64,000 nucleotides of DNA from Salipiger bermudensis (GCF_020171625.1 NZ_JAIUZY010000004.1:434001-498000); one strand, 5' to 3'. Shown: positions 28,995-38,210, counted from the first letter of the stretch. The notes: generated by a model not told the origin, from the letters alone. A program made the numbers and translations.

Positions 28995-31016
28995 TCAGGC
29001 GGCCAGCCCGCGCCCCCTGAGCAGCGCCTCGACGCCGGGCATCCGGCCACGGAACGCGGTGTAGAGGTCTTCCGCCTCCTGCGAGCCGCCCTTCGACAGG
29101 ATGAAGCGCTCGAGCTTCTCCGCCGTGGCGGGATCGAAGGCGTCGCCGGCTTCTTCGAAAGCGGCGAAGGCGTCGGCGTCCATCACCTCGGACCACATGT
29201 AGCTGTAATAGCCGCTGGAATAGCCGTCGCCCGCGAAGACGTGGGCGAAATGCGGCGTCGCGTGGCGCATGGTGATGGCCTGCGGCATCCCGATGCCGCG
29301 CAGGATCTCGGCCTGCCGCGCCATCGGATCGCCCGGCGCCGCGCCGGAGTGGAACTCCAGATCGACCAGCGCCGAGGCCACGTATTCCACCGTCTGGAAG
29401 CCCATGTCGAAACTCGCCGCCGCCAACACCTTGTCGAGCAGCGCCTCTGGCATCGGCGCACCGGTCTCGGCGTGGGTGGCGAACTCCTCGAGCACACGCG
29501 GCACCTCGAGCCAGTGCTCGTAAAGCTGGCTCGGCAGTTCGACGAAATCGCGCGCCACCGAAGTCCCCGAGACCGAGCCGAACTGGACGTCCGACAGGAT
29601 CTGGTGCAGCGCGTGGCCGAACTCGTGGAACAGCGTGCGCGCGTCATCATAGGACAGCAGCGCCGGTTTGCCCTGGGACGGCTTGGCGAAGTTGCACACG
29701 TTGACCACGATCGGCGTCTCGACCCTGGGCCGCTTCGCCTGGCTGCGCATCGCCGAGCACCACGCCCCCGAGCGTTTCGACGCCCGCGCGAAATAGTCGC
29801 CGATGAACACCGCGAGATGCTGCCCGTTGCGCGTCACCTCCCAGGCCCGGCAATCGGGGTGGTAGAGCGCCACGTCGAGCGGCTTGAACTCCAGCCCGAA
29901 AAGCCGGTTGGCGCAGGTGAACGCCGCCTCGATCATGCGCTCGAGCTGCAGGTAGGGCTTGAGCTCGGCCTCGTCGAGATCGTGCAGCGCGCGGCGGCGC
30001 TTCTCGGCGTAGTAGTGCCAGTCCCAGGGCTGCAGCGCGTCATTGAGGCCGTCCTCGCGCAGCATCTCCTCCATCTCGGCGGCATCGCGCAGCGCCTGCG
30101 CCCGGGCCGGCTCCCAGACCTGCATCAGCAGCTCCCGCACCCGGTCGGGCGTGCCCGCCATCTCGGTCTCGAGCTTGAAGGAAGCGAAATCGGCATAGCC
30201 CAGCAGCTTGGCGCGTTCCTCGCGCAGCGCGAGCACCTCGGCGGCGATGCCGCGGTTGTCGGTCTCGCCGCCATTGGCCCCGCGCGCCGCCCAGGCCTCG
30301 AACGCGGTCTGCCGCAGATCCCGACGCGGGCAGAATTGCAGGAACGGCGTGATGAGCGAGCGCGACAGCGTCACCACCGGCCCGTCCTGCCCCAGCGCCT
30401 CGCCGGCGGAGCGCGCCGCATCGACCACGAAGCCCGGCAGCCCCTCGAGGTCGTCTTCTGAGAGCGGCATGAACCACGTGGCCTCGTCCTTGAGCAGGTT
30501 CTGAGTGAACTCGGTTCCCAGCACCGCCAGCCGCGACTTCACCGCCTTCATGCGCTCCGCCTCTGCGCCTTCGAGCGCCGCGCCGGCACGGACGAAGCCG
30601 CGATGCGTGAGGTAGAGCACCCGCGCCTCCTCGTCCGACAGGCCGAGCTCCTCGCGCCGTGCCCAGAGATCAGCCACGCGCCCGAAGAGCCGCGCGTTGG
30701 CATAGATCGCCGAGCTGTGCGCCGCGAGCTTCGGCGAGAAGTCCCGCTGCAGCGCCTGCCGCGCGTCGTTGCTGTCGGCCCCGGCGACCGAGAAGAACAC
30801 CGACAGCACCTTGTCGAGCGCCTCGCCGGCGCCCTCCATTGCGAGGATGGTGTTATCAAAGGACGCCGGCTCGGGGTTGTCCGCGATGGCCTCGATCTCG
30901 GCCAGATGCGCCGCCAGCGCCTGCTCGAAGGCGGGGGCGAAGTCCTCGTCCGAAATGCGGTCGAAGGGCGCGATCTCGAACGGCGTGTCCCAGTCGGCAA
31001 GCAGCGGGTTGGTCAT
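28995..31016 (-). CDS. M3-family zinc oligopeptidase (Dcp-like)
   Basis: Cytoplasmic metallopeptidase of 673 aa that degrades short peptides. The zinc site HEFGH is at 464-468 in LFHEFGHALHQIL, and the third ligand Glu lies about 25 residues on, in ARDFVELPSQLYEHW. The region SKRSGAWCSAM, then VVNVCNFAKP, is closer to peptidyl-dipeptidase Dcp than to oligopeptidase A, but the two are easily confused. I start at the ATG giving MTNPLLADW; the 17 codons before it are not conserved. The long 5' side (31017-31609) is a repeat array, so its promoter must lie within or next to the array. Confidence 0.92.
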   Translation of the reverse strand: MTNPLLADWDTPFEIAPFDRISDEDFAPAFEQALAAHLAEIEAIADNPEPASFDNTILAMEGAGEALDKVLSVFFSVAGADSNDARQALQRDFSPKLAAHSSAIYANARLFGRVADLWARREELGLSDEEARVLYLTHRGFVRAGAALEGAEAERMKAVKSRLAVLGTEFTQNLLKDEATWFMPLSEDDLEGLPGFVVDAARSAGEALGQDGPVVTLSRSLITPFLQFCPRRDLRQTAFEAWAARGANGGETDNRGIAAEVLALREERAKLLGYADFASFKLETEMAGTPDRVRELLMQVWEPARAQALRDAAEMEEMLREDGLNDALQPWDWHYYAEKRRRALHDLDEAELKPYLQLERMIEAAFTCANRLFGLEFKPLDVALYHPDCRAWEVTRNGQHLAVFIGDYFARASKRSGAWCSAMRSQAKRPRVETPIVVNVCNFAKPSQGKPALLSYDDARTLFHEFGHALHQILSDVQFGSVSGTSVARDFVELPSQLYEHWLEVPRVLEEFATHAETGAPMPEALLDKVLAAASFDMGFQTVEYVASALVDLEFHSGAAPGDPMARQAEILRGIGMPQAITMRHATPHFAHVFAGDGYSSGYYSYMWSEVMDADAFAAFEEAGDAFDPATAEKLERFILSKGGSQEAEDLYTAFRGRMPGVEALLRGRGLAA

Positions 31017-31093
31017 GTGCGGAACTCCTTTTGCCCCAAAGCTAAGCCCGCCCCGCCGCGACGACAATGCCCGCGCCCAACAATCCCCGCCCC

Positions 31094-31523
31094 GCCGAAC
31101 GCCCCCACCTTCTCTTCGTCAAACATACGCCCGCCGAAGGCGACCGACCCTGTCGCCCGCACGGTGCCTCCCCAAAGACGCAACACCCAAAAAAGGACGA
31201 GGAGAGCAACGCCCACCACCCGGCCGAACGCCCCCGTCTTCTCTTCGTCAAAAATACTCCCGCCGGAGGCACCCCCCTACCACCCACGCGACCTTCCCCG
31301 AAAACGCGCAACGCCCCAACCAAGGCGGGCAAGGGAACACCCCCACCGAACGCCCCGATCTTCTCTCCGTCAAAAACACTCCCGCCGGAGGCAGCCTCCG
31401 TGCCACCCACGCGGCTCTCCCCGAAAACGCGCAACGCCCCAACCAAGGCGGACAAAGGCGCACCCCCACCGCCCCGCCGAACGCCCCGATCTTCTCTTCG
31501 TCAAAAATACTCCCGCCGGAGGC
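31094..31523 (-). repeat. Tandem 3'-end repeat array, four units of about 125 bp
   Basis: Four copies of a 33-bp core lie at 31109-31141, 31238-31270, 31360-31392 and 31491-31523, spaced 129, 122 and 131 bp. On the minus strand each core has a short CTCC/GGAG hairpin, then GAGTATTTTTGACG and AGAGAAG. The sequence between cores also repeats, best between units 2-3 and 3-4. The array fills the 593-bp gap between the thiF-like gene and the M3 peptidase gene on the same strand. Open frames across it give only repetitive Gly/Arg peptides and are not believed to be coding. Confidence 0.85.
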
Positions 31524-31609
31524 ATCCGACGCGAACACGCGCGCAGCGCCGGATCGAACGGCCCGGCCTCACCAAACCAGCGACCAACCACAAGCACGCC
31601 GCCCGCGGC

Positions 31610-32656
31610 TCAGCCGCAGACCGGGCAGCCTTCGCGTCGCTTCAGCGCGATCTTGCGGGTTTCGCCCCAGAGCGCGTCGTAGATCAGCATCTCGCCCAGC
31701 AGCGGCTGGCCGGCCCCGGCGATCAGCTTCACCGTCTCCACCGCCATCATCGCGCCCACCACGCCCGGCAGCGGGCCGAGCACACCGGCCTCAGCGCAGG
31801 AGGGTGCCAACCCCGGCGCGGGGGCCTCCGGGAACAGACACTGGTAGCAAGGCGTGCCCCTGGCGGGATCGAAGACTGAAAGCTGGCCCTCCCACTGGCT
31901 CAGCGCGCCCGAAACCAGCGGCTTGCCCGCGGAGACCGCCGTGCGGTTGCTGAGGTAGCGGGTCTCGAAATTGTCGGTGCCGTCGAGGATCACGTCATAC
32001 TCGGCGAACAGCAGCCCGGCGCTCTCGGCGTCGAGCCGACGGTGATAGGGCCGCACCTCGACGTAAGGGTTCTGCGCCTGCATCGCCGCCTGCGCCGAGA
32101 ACACCTTGGGCATCCCGATGCGGTCGTCGCTGTGGATCACCTGCCGCTGCAGGTTGGCGTTCTCGACCACGTCGTCATCGACCACGCCGATGGTGCCGAC
32201 CCCGGCCGCAGCGAGGTATTGCAGCGCCGGCGCGCCCAGCCCCCCGGCGCCGATCACCAGCACCTTTGCCTCGCGCAGCGCCTTCTGCCCCGGCCCGCCC
32301 AGCTCGCGCAGCACGATGTGGCGCGCGTAGCGCTCGAGCTCCGCCTCGCTGAACCGCCCGCGCCGCTCGGGCGTGGCGGGCGCCCGGTCGGCTTCGCGCG
32401 TCACCGCCCGCGCCTTCACCCGGCGCAGCACCAGCGCGTAGGCCAGCGCCAGCGCCGCGAAGCCGCCGAGAATGGCCCAGAATGCCGGGCTCTCGCCGGT
32501 GGCCATGCGCAGCGGGTGGCCGTCGGGCAACACCAGATGCAGCGCGAGCAGCGCCACGTAGAGCAGCCCCAGCATATAGAGCCGCGCCTGGCGCGAAGCC
32601 CCCATCAGCCGCCCCAGCCCCCAGATTGCCGCCGCGATGACGAGGACCAGAAGCAT
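31610..32656 (-). CDS. Membrane-anchored ThiF/MoeB/HesA-family protein
   Basis: Protein of 348 aa with two parts. Residues 1-85 hold three hydrophobic helices, an unusual addition. Residues 105-348 form an E1-like adenylating domain: RYARHIVLRELGGPGQ, the nucleotide loop G-A-G-G-L-G, the Arg in NLQRQV, DGTDNFETRY and a conserved Cys in PSCAEAGVLGPLPG. CYQC and the C-terminal CPVC give the four zinc cysteines. Relatives activate the C-terminus of MoaD or ThiS for sulfur transfer. No rhodanese domain is present. Its ATG overlaps the dut stop by one base. The partner protein is not in the window. Confidence 0.9.
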   Translation of the reverse strand: MLLVLVIAAAIWGLGRLMGASRQARLYMLGLLYVALLALHLVLPDGHPLRMATGESPAFWAILGGFAALALAYALVLRRVKARAVTREADRAPATPERRGRFSEAELERYARHIVLRELGGPGQKALREAKVLVIGAGGLGAPALQYLAAAGVGTIGVVDDDVVENANLQRQVIHSDDRIGMPKVFSAQAAMQAQNPYVEVRPYHRRLDAESAGLLFAEYDVILDGTDNFETRYLSNRTAVSAGKPLVSGALSQWEGQLSVFDPARGTPCYQCLFPEAPAPGLAPSCAEAGVLGPLPGVVGAMMAVETVKLIAGAGQPLLGEMLIYDALWGETRKIALKRREGCPVCG

Positions 32657-33111
32657 CAGGAGACGCCCGTCGAGCCGAAGCCGCCAACGCCGCGCGCGGT
32701 CTCGGGCAACGCGTCGACCAGATCGAAGCCCGCCTGCACCACCGGTGCGGCCACCATCTGCGCAATGCGGTCGCCATGGGCGATGGTGAAGGGCGCGTCG
32801 CCGGCGTTCATCACGATCACACCGAGCGGGCCGCGATAGTCGCTGTCGATGGTGCCGGGGCTGTTGGGCAGGGTGATGCCGTGCTTCAGCGCCAGCCCCG
32901 AGCGCGGGCGGATCTGCACCTCCCAGCCCTCGGGGATCGCCAGCCGGAGCCCGGTCGGGACCTGCGCCCGCGCCCCCGGCGCCAGCACCACCTCGCCCCG
33001 GTCGGGCAGGTTGGCGCGCAGGTCCGCACCCGCCGCGCCCGTGGTCGCATAGGCCGGCAGCCCCAGCGCCTGATCCGCGCCCTCGTCCCACATCACTGCA
33101 ATTGTCACCAC
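32656..33111 (-). CDS. dut: Deoxyuridine 5'-triphosphate nucleotidohydrolase
   Basis: Hydrolyses dUTP to dUMP and PPi, keeping uracil out of DNA and feeding dTMP synthesis. It is 151 aa, a trimeric dUTPase. All five motifs are visible: [10 protein letters not shown] (1), [12 protein letters not shown] (2), [20 protein letters not shown] (3), [11 protein letters not shown] (4) and the C-terminal GGFGSTGVS (5). It is translationally coupled to the ThiF-like gene. In many proteobacteria dut lies next to coaBC, as here. Confidence 0.97.
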   Translation of the reverse strand: MVTIAVMWDEGADQALGLPAYATTGAAGADLRANLPDRGEVVLAPGARAQVPTGLRLAIPEGWEVQIRPRSGLALKHGITLPNSPGTIDSDYRGPLGVIVMNAGDAPFTIAHGDRIAQMVAAPVVQAGFDLVDALPETARGVGGFGSTGVS

Positions 33112-33136
33112 GTCCGCATGTCCTCTTGATCGTTCT

Positions 33137-33182
33137 GTCCCCGCGGGGACGTGTTCAGGATCGGCTCCGTCCCCACGGGGAC
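33137..33182. repeat. Twin palindromes between coaBC and dut
   Basis: GTCCCCGCGGGGAC (33137-33150) and GTCCCCACGGGGAC (33169-33182) are near-identical 14-bp palindromes 32 bp apart. They fill the 75-bp gap between the coaBC stop and the dut start. Function unknown; they lack U-tracts. Confidence 0.65.
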
Positions 33183-33186
33183 AGGG

Positions 33187-34383
33187 TCAGGCGCCCAGAG
33201 CCTCGGCGATCCGCGCCGCCAGCCGCTCTGCCACCGCGCGCTTGTCCATGCGCGGCCACGGCTCGGCGCCCGCCTCCGAGATCAGCACCACAGCGTTCTC
33301 GCTGCCGCCCATGATGCCCGTGGCCGGGCTCACGTCGTTGGCGAGGATCCAGTCGCAGCCCTTGCGCCACCGCTTTGCGGTGGCATTGGCAACCACGTCG
33401 TCGGTCTCGGCGGCAAAGCCCACCACGAGGCCGGGGCGCTCGTCGCCCAAGGCCGAGACCTCGGCGAGAATGTCGGGGTTTTCCGCAAACTCAAGCACCG
33501 GCAGCCGGCCCGCCTGTTTCTTGATCTTCGAGCCGGAGGCCTGCGCCACGCGCCAGTCCGCCACCGCGGCGGCGAACACGCCCACCGCGACCGGCAGCGC
33601 GCCCAGCACCGCGGCGCGCATCTCGAGCGCGCTTTCGACCTCGATCACCTCGACGCCCGTAGGCCGGGCCTTCTCGGCCGGGCCGGTGACGAACACCACC
33701 TCGGCCCCGAGATCGCGCAGCGCCTCGGCGATGGCCGTGCCCTGCGCGCCCGAGGAGCGGTTGGCGATGTAGCGCACCGGATCGATCGGCTCGTGGGTGG
33801 GGCCGGAGGTGACCAGCACCCGCCGGCCCTTCAGCGGCCCGTCGGCCAGCGCCCGCTCGACCGCCGCCACGATCTGCGGCACCTCGACAAGGCGCCCCCG
33901 CCCGTATTCGCCGCAGGCCATGTCGCCTTCGTCGGGGCCGATCACGGTGATGCCGTCGCGCTTCAGGGTGTCGAGATTGCGCTGCGTGGCCGGGTGCTCC
34001 CACATCCGCACGTTCATCGCGGGGGCAATCATCACCGGCGTGTCGGTGGCCAAGAGCAGCGTGGAGGCCAGATCGCTTGCAGATCCCTGCGCCATCTTGG
34101 CCATCAGGTCCGCCGTGGCAGGTGCGACCAGCACCAGATCCGCCACGCGCGAGAGCTGGATATGGCCCATCTCTGCCTCGTCGGTGAGATCGAAGAGATC
34201 GGTATAGACCTTCTCGCCGGCCAGCGCGCTCACCGAGAGCGGCGTGACGAATTCGCGCGCGGACGACGTCAGCACCGGGGTGACCGCGGCGCCGCGCTCG
34301 CGCAGGCGCCGGATCAGCTCGAGCGCCTTGTAAGCCGCGATGCCGCCGCTGATGATGAGAAGAATTCGCTTGCCTGACAGCAT
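33187..34383 (-). CDS. coaBC: Bifunctional phosphopantothenoylcysteine decarboxylase/synthetase
   Basis: Performs two coenzyme A steps: ligation of cysteine to 4'-phosphopantothenate (CoaB) and decarboxylation (CoaC). It is 398 aa. The CoaC flavin domain (1-185) has SGGIAAYK, the catalytic His in MGHIQLSR, PAMNVRMW and the ACGEYGRGR active-site loop. The CoaB domain (190-398) has VTSGPTHEPIDPVRYIANRSSGAQG and a C-terminal NDVSPATGIMGGSEN. The gene precedes dut in the opposite-sense reading but lies downstream of it on the minus strand. Confidence 0.96.
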   Translation of the reverse strand: MLSGKRILLIISGGIAAYKALELIRRLRERGAAVTPVLTSSAREFVTPLSVSALAGEKVYTDLFDLTDEAEMGHIQLSRVADLVLVAPATADLMAKMAQGSASDLASTLLLATDTPVMIAPAMNVRMWEHPATQRNLDTLKRDGITVIGPDEGDMACGEYGRGRLVEVPQIVAAVERALADGPLKGRRVLVTSGPTHEPIDPVRYIANRSSGAQGTAIAEALRDLGAEVVFVTGPAEKARPTGVEVIEVESALEMRAAVLGALPVAVGVFAAAVADWRVAQASGSKIKKQAGRLPVLEFAENPDILAEVSALGDERPGLVVGFAAETDDVVANATAKRWRKGCDWILANDVSPATGIMGGSENAVVLISEAGAEPWPRMDKRAVAERLAARIAEALGA

Positions 34384-34438
34384 TCCGCGCCACTCCCTTG
34401 CCCGTCACCTCTCCTGTTAAGGCGCGGGCCGGGAAAAC

Positions 34439-35287
34439 TCAATTGGCCGGAGGCTCGCCGCCATCGAAGGCCGCGCAGGGATCGTCGCGCTCGACCGCCT
34501 CGGTCTCTTCCGTGAGGTCGAAGCTGCCGTCCAGCGCGTCGCGTCCGGCCTCGCCCTGCCCGAGCGCGACTACGGGCACTTCGGGCGCCGCCATCGCGAT
34601 CATCGCGGGCGCGCCCCAGTCGGTGCGGGCATGACCGTTGCCGGTGATCACCACCACCGGGGCGCCATGCATCGACAACGCCTCGAGCGCGGTCTCGGCC
34701 AGACGGGCATCGCGCAGGCGCTGGATGTCGACCATCACCGGCAGCATATCGAGGGGAAGCGCGTCGCAATGGGCGGCCATCTGCTGCGCCTCGCGCTCAG
34801 CCTGTTCCTCCGGCGCAAGGTCCTGATCGAGGCCGTAGAAGCCCGCGCTCGGGCCGAAGACGCGGTCGCGCGGCTCGTCCTGAACGCGGCGCGCCTCTTC
34901 GCGGGGCATCGCGGCGCCGAAGATGGCGGCTTCGCCGGCCGCCTTGAAGATCGGGTAATACATCGAGAAGTCCGGCCAGCCGGACTCTTCCCACTCGAGC
35001 AGCTCGGCCAATGTCGCCTCGTCCGCCAGATCTTCGGGATGGATGGTTGCGGCCTGCTCGTTGGTCAGCATCTCGAAGACCACGGCCACGGGCCTAATCT
35101 CGGCCACGAGCTCTGACTGCCGCACATGGTGGGCGGGGTTGTCATGCACCTCGCCCAGAAACACCACATGCGCGTCTTCCAAAGTCGGCGCGCCCGCCTG
35201 CGGGTCGGCCTCCTCCTGCGCCGCTGCTGCGGTCGCAAGCAGGGTCAGGCCAAGAAGCTGGGCACAAAGCTGGAGGGGTCGCATCAT
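34439..35287 (-). CDS. ChaN-family exported protein
   Basis: Exported protein of 282 aa with a signal peptide of about 23 residues ending T-A-A-A-A-Q. The ChaN-like domain is marked by VVFLGEVHDNPAHHVRQ, AVVFEML and, near the C-terminus, VVVITGNGHARTDWG. Structurally known homologues bind heme and are linked to iron uptake, though the role here is unproven. Its ATG overlaps the rpoH stop codon in an ATGA, so the two genes are coupled. The C-terminal 35 residues are acidic and probably unstructured. Confidence 0.85.
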   Translation of the reverse strand: MMRPLQLCAQLLGLTLLATAAAAQEEADPQAGAPTLEDAHVVFLGEVHDNPAHHVRQSELVAEIRPVAVVFEMLTNEQAATIHPEDLADEATLAELLEWEESGWPDFSMYYPIFKAAGEAAIFGAAMPREEARRVQDEPRDRVFGPSAGFYGLDQDLAPEEQAEREAQQMAAHCDALPLDMLPVMVDIQRLRDARLAETALEALSMHGAPVVVITGNGHARTDWGAPAMIAMAAPEVPVVALGQGEAGRDALDGSFDLTEETEAVERDDPCAAFDGGEPPAN

Positions 35288-36162
35288 GCGAGGAACTGTG
35301 CCACCTCACGCGACTGGGCTTCAAGCGACTTCCGCATCTTCACGAAGGCGGCGGCCTCGAGCTGACGGACCCGCTCTTTCGACAGGCCAAGCTCCTGCCC
35401 GAGGCTTTCGAGCGTGCGGCTCTCGTCGCGCAGCTTGCGCTCGCGCACGATGAAACGTTCGCGGTCATTGAGACCGGTCAGCGCGACCACCAGCCACTCG
35501 CGCAGCTGGTTGTTGTCGAGCTTGCCCTCGACCAGCGAGGCGCTCTGCTCGCCGTCATCCTCGAGCGTGTCGATCCATTCGCGGCCATCTTCGTCGGTGG
35601 ACTGCGTGGCGTTGAGCGAGAAGTCCGAGCCCGACAGGCGCCCGTCCATCATCTCGACATCGTGCAGCGGCACGCCGACTTCCTTGGCGATGGCCGCGTG
35701 CAGCGTGTGACGCTCCAGCGAGCGACCTTCGGCGGCCGCCTCGCGCTCGAGCCGGGCCTGCACCCTGCGCATGTTGAAGAACAGCGACTTTTGCGAGGAG
35801 GTGGAGCCCGTCCGAACCATCGACCAGTTGCGCATCACGTAATCCTGGATGCTGGCCTTGATCCACCACACGGCGTAGGTCGAGAAGCGCACGCCACGGT
35901 CGGGGTCGAACTTGTCGGCGGCCTTCATCAGGCCAAGCCCGGCTTCCTGGATCAGGTCACCCATCGGAGCGCCATAACGTTTGAACTTCGCCGCCATCGA
36001 GATCGCCAGCCGCATGTAGGCATTGATCAGCCGGTGCAGCGCCGCTTCGTCGCGATGGTCGCGCCAGGCGTAGGCAAGCCTGAGTTCCGTCTCCGCGTCC
36101 AGAAGTTCTGCCTTCATCGCCTTGCGGGAGAGGGTCTGATCGTTGAAAGACTCGACTGCCAT
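35284..36162 (-). CDS. rpoH: RNA polymerase sigma factor, RpoH2-like
   Basis: Alternative sigma-70-family factor of 292 aa. Region 2 is seen in GDLIQEAGLGLMKAADKFDPDRGVRFSTYAVWWIKASIQDYVMRNWSMVR. The RpoH box follows as QKSLFFNMRRVQARL. Region 4 ends in LGLSKERVRQLEAAAFVKMR. The protein resembles the second RpoH (RpoHII) of Rhodobacter, which controls singlet-oxygen and heat responses. That paralogue assignment rests on overall wording. The ATG at 36162 matches the family length. It is followed by and overlaps chaN. Confidence 0.93.
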   Translation of the reverse strand: MAVESFNDQTLSRKAMKAELLDAETELRLAYAWRDHRDEAALHRLINAYMRLAISMAAKFKRYGAPMGDLIQEAGLGLMKAADKFDPDRGVRFSTYAVWWIKASIQDYVMRNWSMVRTGSTSSQKSLFFNMRRVQARLEREAAAEGRSLERHTLHAAIAKEVGVPLHDVEMMDGRLSGSDFSLNATQSTDEDGREWIDTLEDDGEQSASLVEGKLDNNQLREWLVVALTGLNDRERFIVRERKLRDESRTLESLGQELGLSKERVRQLEAAAFVKMRKSLEAQSREVAQFLA

Positions 36163-36705
36163 ACGGGGTCCCCATCGGTTATTGGACGGGCTGCCCCGTC
36201 GTCTCGCACACGCTTGTTTCTGTGCAACGTCACAACTCGGCAAATGGTTGCCGCAGCGGGCAGATTTTTTCGCCCGACGCGGGAACCCGCGCACGCCATG
36301 GGGAGCCATGCGCCGGTTTTCAAAGCGTGTCTGCGCGCCAGAGGGGGAAAGGCAGAGCCGGCCCGCATCGCAGTATCTAATCCGGCGCGAAGCGCTGTCC
36401 AGCCCCGCCAACCCCTTGAAATAAATAGATTCCAGATTAGTGACCCGTCACACCCCTAAAAAGGGAGCAAGGCACAGGCGGGCCCGGGTGGCCTGGTTTG
36501 CGCTGAGTTGATCAGTCAGCGGGACGCGTCTCATCACGTTCCCGCGAGGACGCGCCTTGGCGTGCCATTTACGATCCGCGAGCGGACCCGCCTCGGGCTG
36601 TGATCGGCATAAGACTGCCAAAAGCGTCGCTCTCGGGAACCGAGATTAACCACTTTCTAACCAATAGCGCTGCACCCTCGCCGGAGACAGGAGGAAGGAC
36701 CGAGC
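36163..36705. other. 543-bp gap between rpoH and comM
   Basis: This divergent intergenic region must carry the promoters of rpoH and comM. A weak minus-strand candidate is TGGACA (36396-36401) with TAGATA (36374-36379), spacer 16. A short dyad GTGAC-CC-GTCAC lies near 36440-36451. I see no RNA gene or small ORF that I would defend. Confidence 0.35.
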
Positions 36706-38210
36706 GTGACCGCCCTTGCCTACACGGTGGCTTTCGAGGGCGTCGAGGCCCGCCCGGTCGAGGTGCAATGCGCGGTCAGCCCGGGCGTGCCGGCCTTTGC
36801 CATCGTCGGCCTGCCGGACAAGGCCGTCTCCGAAGCGCGCGAGCGGGTGCGCGCCGCGCTCACCGCCATGGCCATCGCCCTGCCCTCCAAGCGGATCACC
36901 GTGAACCTGTCGCCCGCCGACATGCCGAAGGAAGGCTCGCATTTCGATCTTCCCATCGCGCTCGCCCTGCTCGCCGCGCTGGAGATCCTGCCCCAGGACG
37001 AGGTCGCGCGGACCATGGCGCTCGGGGAGCTGGCGCTCGACGGCATGCTGGTTGCGGTGCCCGGCGCTCTGCCAGCCGCGATGACCGCCGCCGAGGAAGA
37101 GCGCTCCCTGCTCTGCCCGCTCGCCTCCGGCCCCGAGGCCGCCTGGGTCGGGGCCTGCCGGGTGCTCGCCGCCCGCAGCCTGACCGAGGTGGTGCGCCAT
37201 TACAGCGGCGCCGCCCCCATCGCCCCGGCCAGCGCCCCGCCCCGACCAGCCATCGCGACCTGCGCGACGTCAAGGGACAGGAGCGTGCCAAGCGCGCGCT
37301 CGAGATCGCCGCCGCCGGGCGGCACCACCTGATCCTCGTGGGCACGCCCGGCTCGGGCAAATCGATGCTGGCGGCGCGCATGGCCGGTATCCTGCCGCCG
37401 CTCACCGCCCCCGAGGCGCTCGAAACCTCGATGATCCATTCGCTGGCCGGGCTGCTCGACGAGGGCGGCATCTCACGCGCGCGGCCCTACCGGGCGCCGC
37501 ATCACACCGCCTCGATGGCGGCGATCATCGGCGGCGGGCGGCGGGCCAGCCCCGGCGAGGTCAGCCTCGCCCATAACGGCGTGCTGTTCATGGACGAGTT
37601 TCCCGAGTTCCCGCGCACGGTGCTCGAAACCCTGCGCCAGCCGATCGAGAGCGGCGAGGTCATGGTCTCGCGCGCCAATGCCCATGTCAGCTACCCCAGC
37701 CGCTTCCTGCTGGTCGCCGCTGCCAACCCCTGCCGCTGCGGCCATCTCACCGACCCGGCCCGCGCCTGTTCGCGGGCGCCGGCCTGCGGCGAGGACTATC
37801 TCGGCCGCATCTCCGGGCCGCTGATGGACCGCTTCGATCTGCGCATCGAGGTGCCGCCCGTGGCCTTCACCGATCTCGACCTGCCTGCCTCGGGCGACAG
37901 CTCGGCCACCGTGGCCGCCCGGGTCGAAGCGGCGCGCGCGCGACAGGCCGAGCGGTTCGCCGGCCACACCGGCCTGCGCACCAACGCCGATGCCGAGGGG
38001 CAACTGCTCGAGGAGATCGCGGCGCCGGACGAAGAGAGCCGCGCGCTGCTGCTGCGCGCCTCGGACCGCTTCGGCCTCTCGGCGCGCGGCTATCACCGCA
38101 TCCTGCGCGTCGCGCGCACCATCGCCGATCTCGCCGGCGACGACGCGCTGCGCCGCCCGCACGTGGCCGAGGCGCTGAGCTACCGGCTGGTCGCCGCGAG
38201 GCAGGACTGA
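36706..38210 (+). pseudogene. comM: ComM/YifB Mg-chelatase-like AAA+ ATPase, frameshifted
   Basis: YifB/ComM proteins are AAA+ branch-migration helicases that help natural transformation. The gene reads in two frames. The N-terminal domain starts at a GTG with a strong GGAGGAAGG site and runs in frame 1 to about 37245 (VAFEGVEARPVEVQ, then IVGLPDKAVSEARERVRAAL and SHFDLPIALALL). From about 37245 the frame one base earlier continues with DLRDVKGQERAKRALEIAAAG, Walker A GTPGSGKS and FMDEFPEF, and ends at 38210. A one-base deletion in the C-rich run near 37235-37245 would explain this. It may be a real pseudogene, a sequencing error or, less likely, programmed slippage. Flanking codon use is normal in both halves. 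Confidence 0.85.

Noticed and set aside
31094..31523. CRISPR array
   Set aside because: Units are about 125 bp, cores are not identical, the spacers themselves repeat and no cas genes are present.
31042..31538. Open frames in the first repeat array (repeated Gly/Arg/Phe peptides)
   Set aside because: The peptides repeat only because the DNA repeats; the frames shift between units, have no ribosome sites and match no family.
36374..36420. RpoH- or sigma-70-type promoters in the rpoH-comM gap
   Set aside because: CTTGAA at 36414 has no matching -10 at proper spacing, and the TGGACA/TAGATA pair is weak; kept only as a low-confidence note.
36600..36705. ATG-like start and upstream extension of the comM second frame
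   Set aside because: The first 210 codons of that frame are out-of-frame sequence of the true ComM N-terminal domain.
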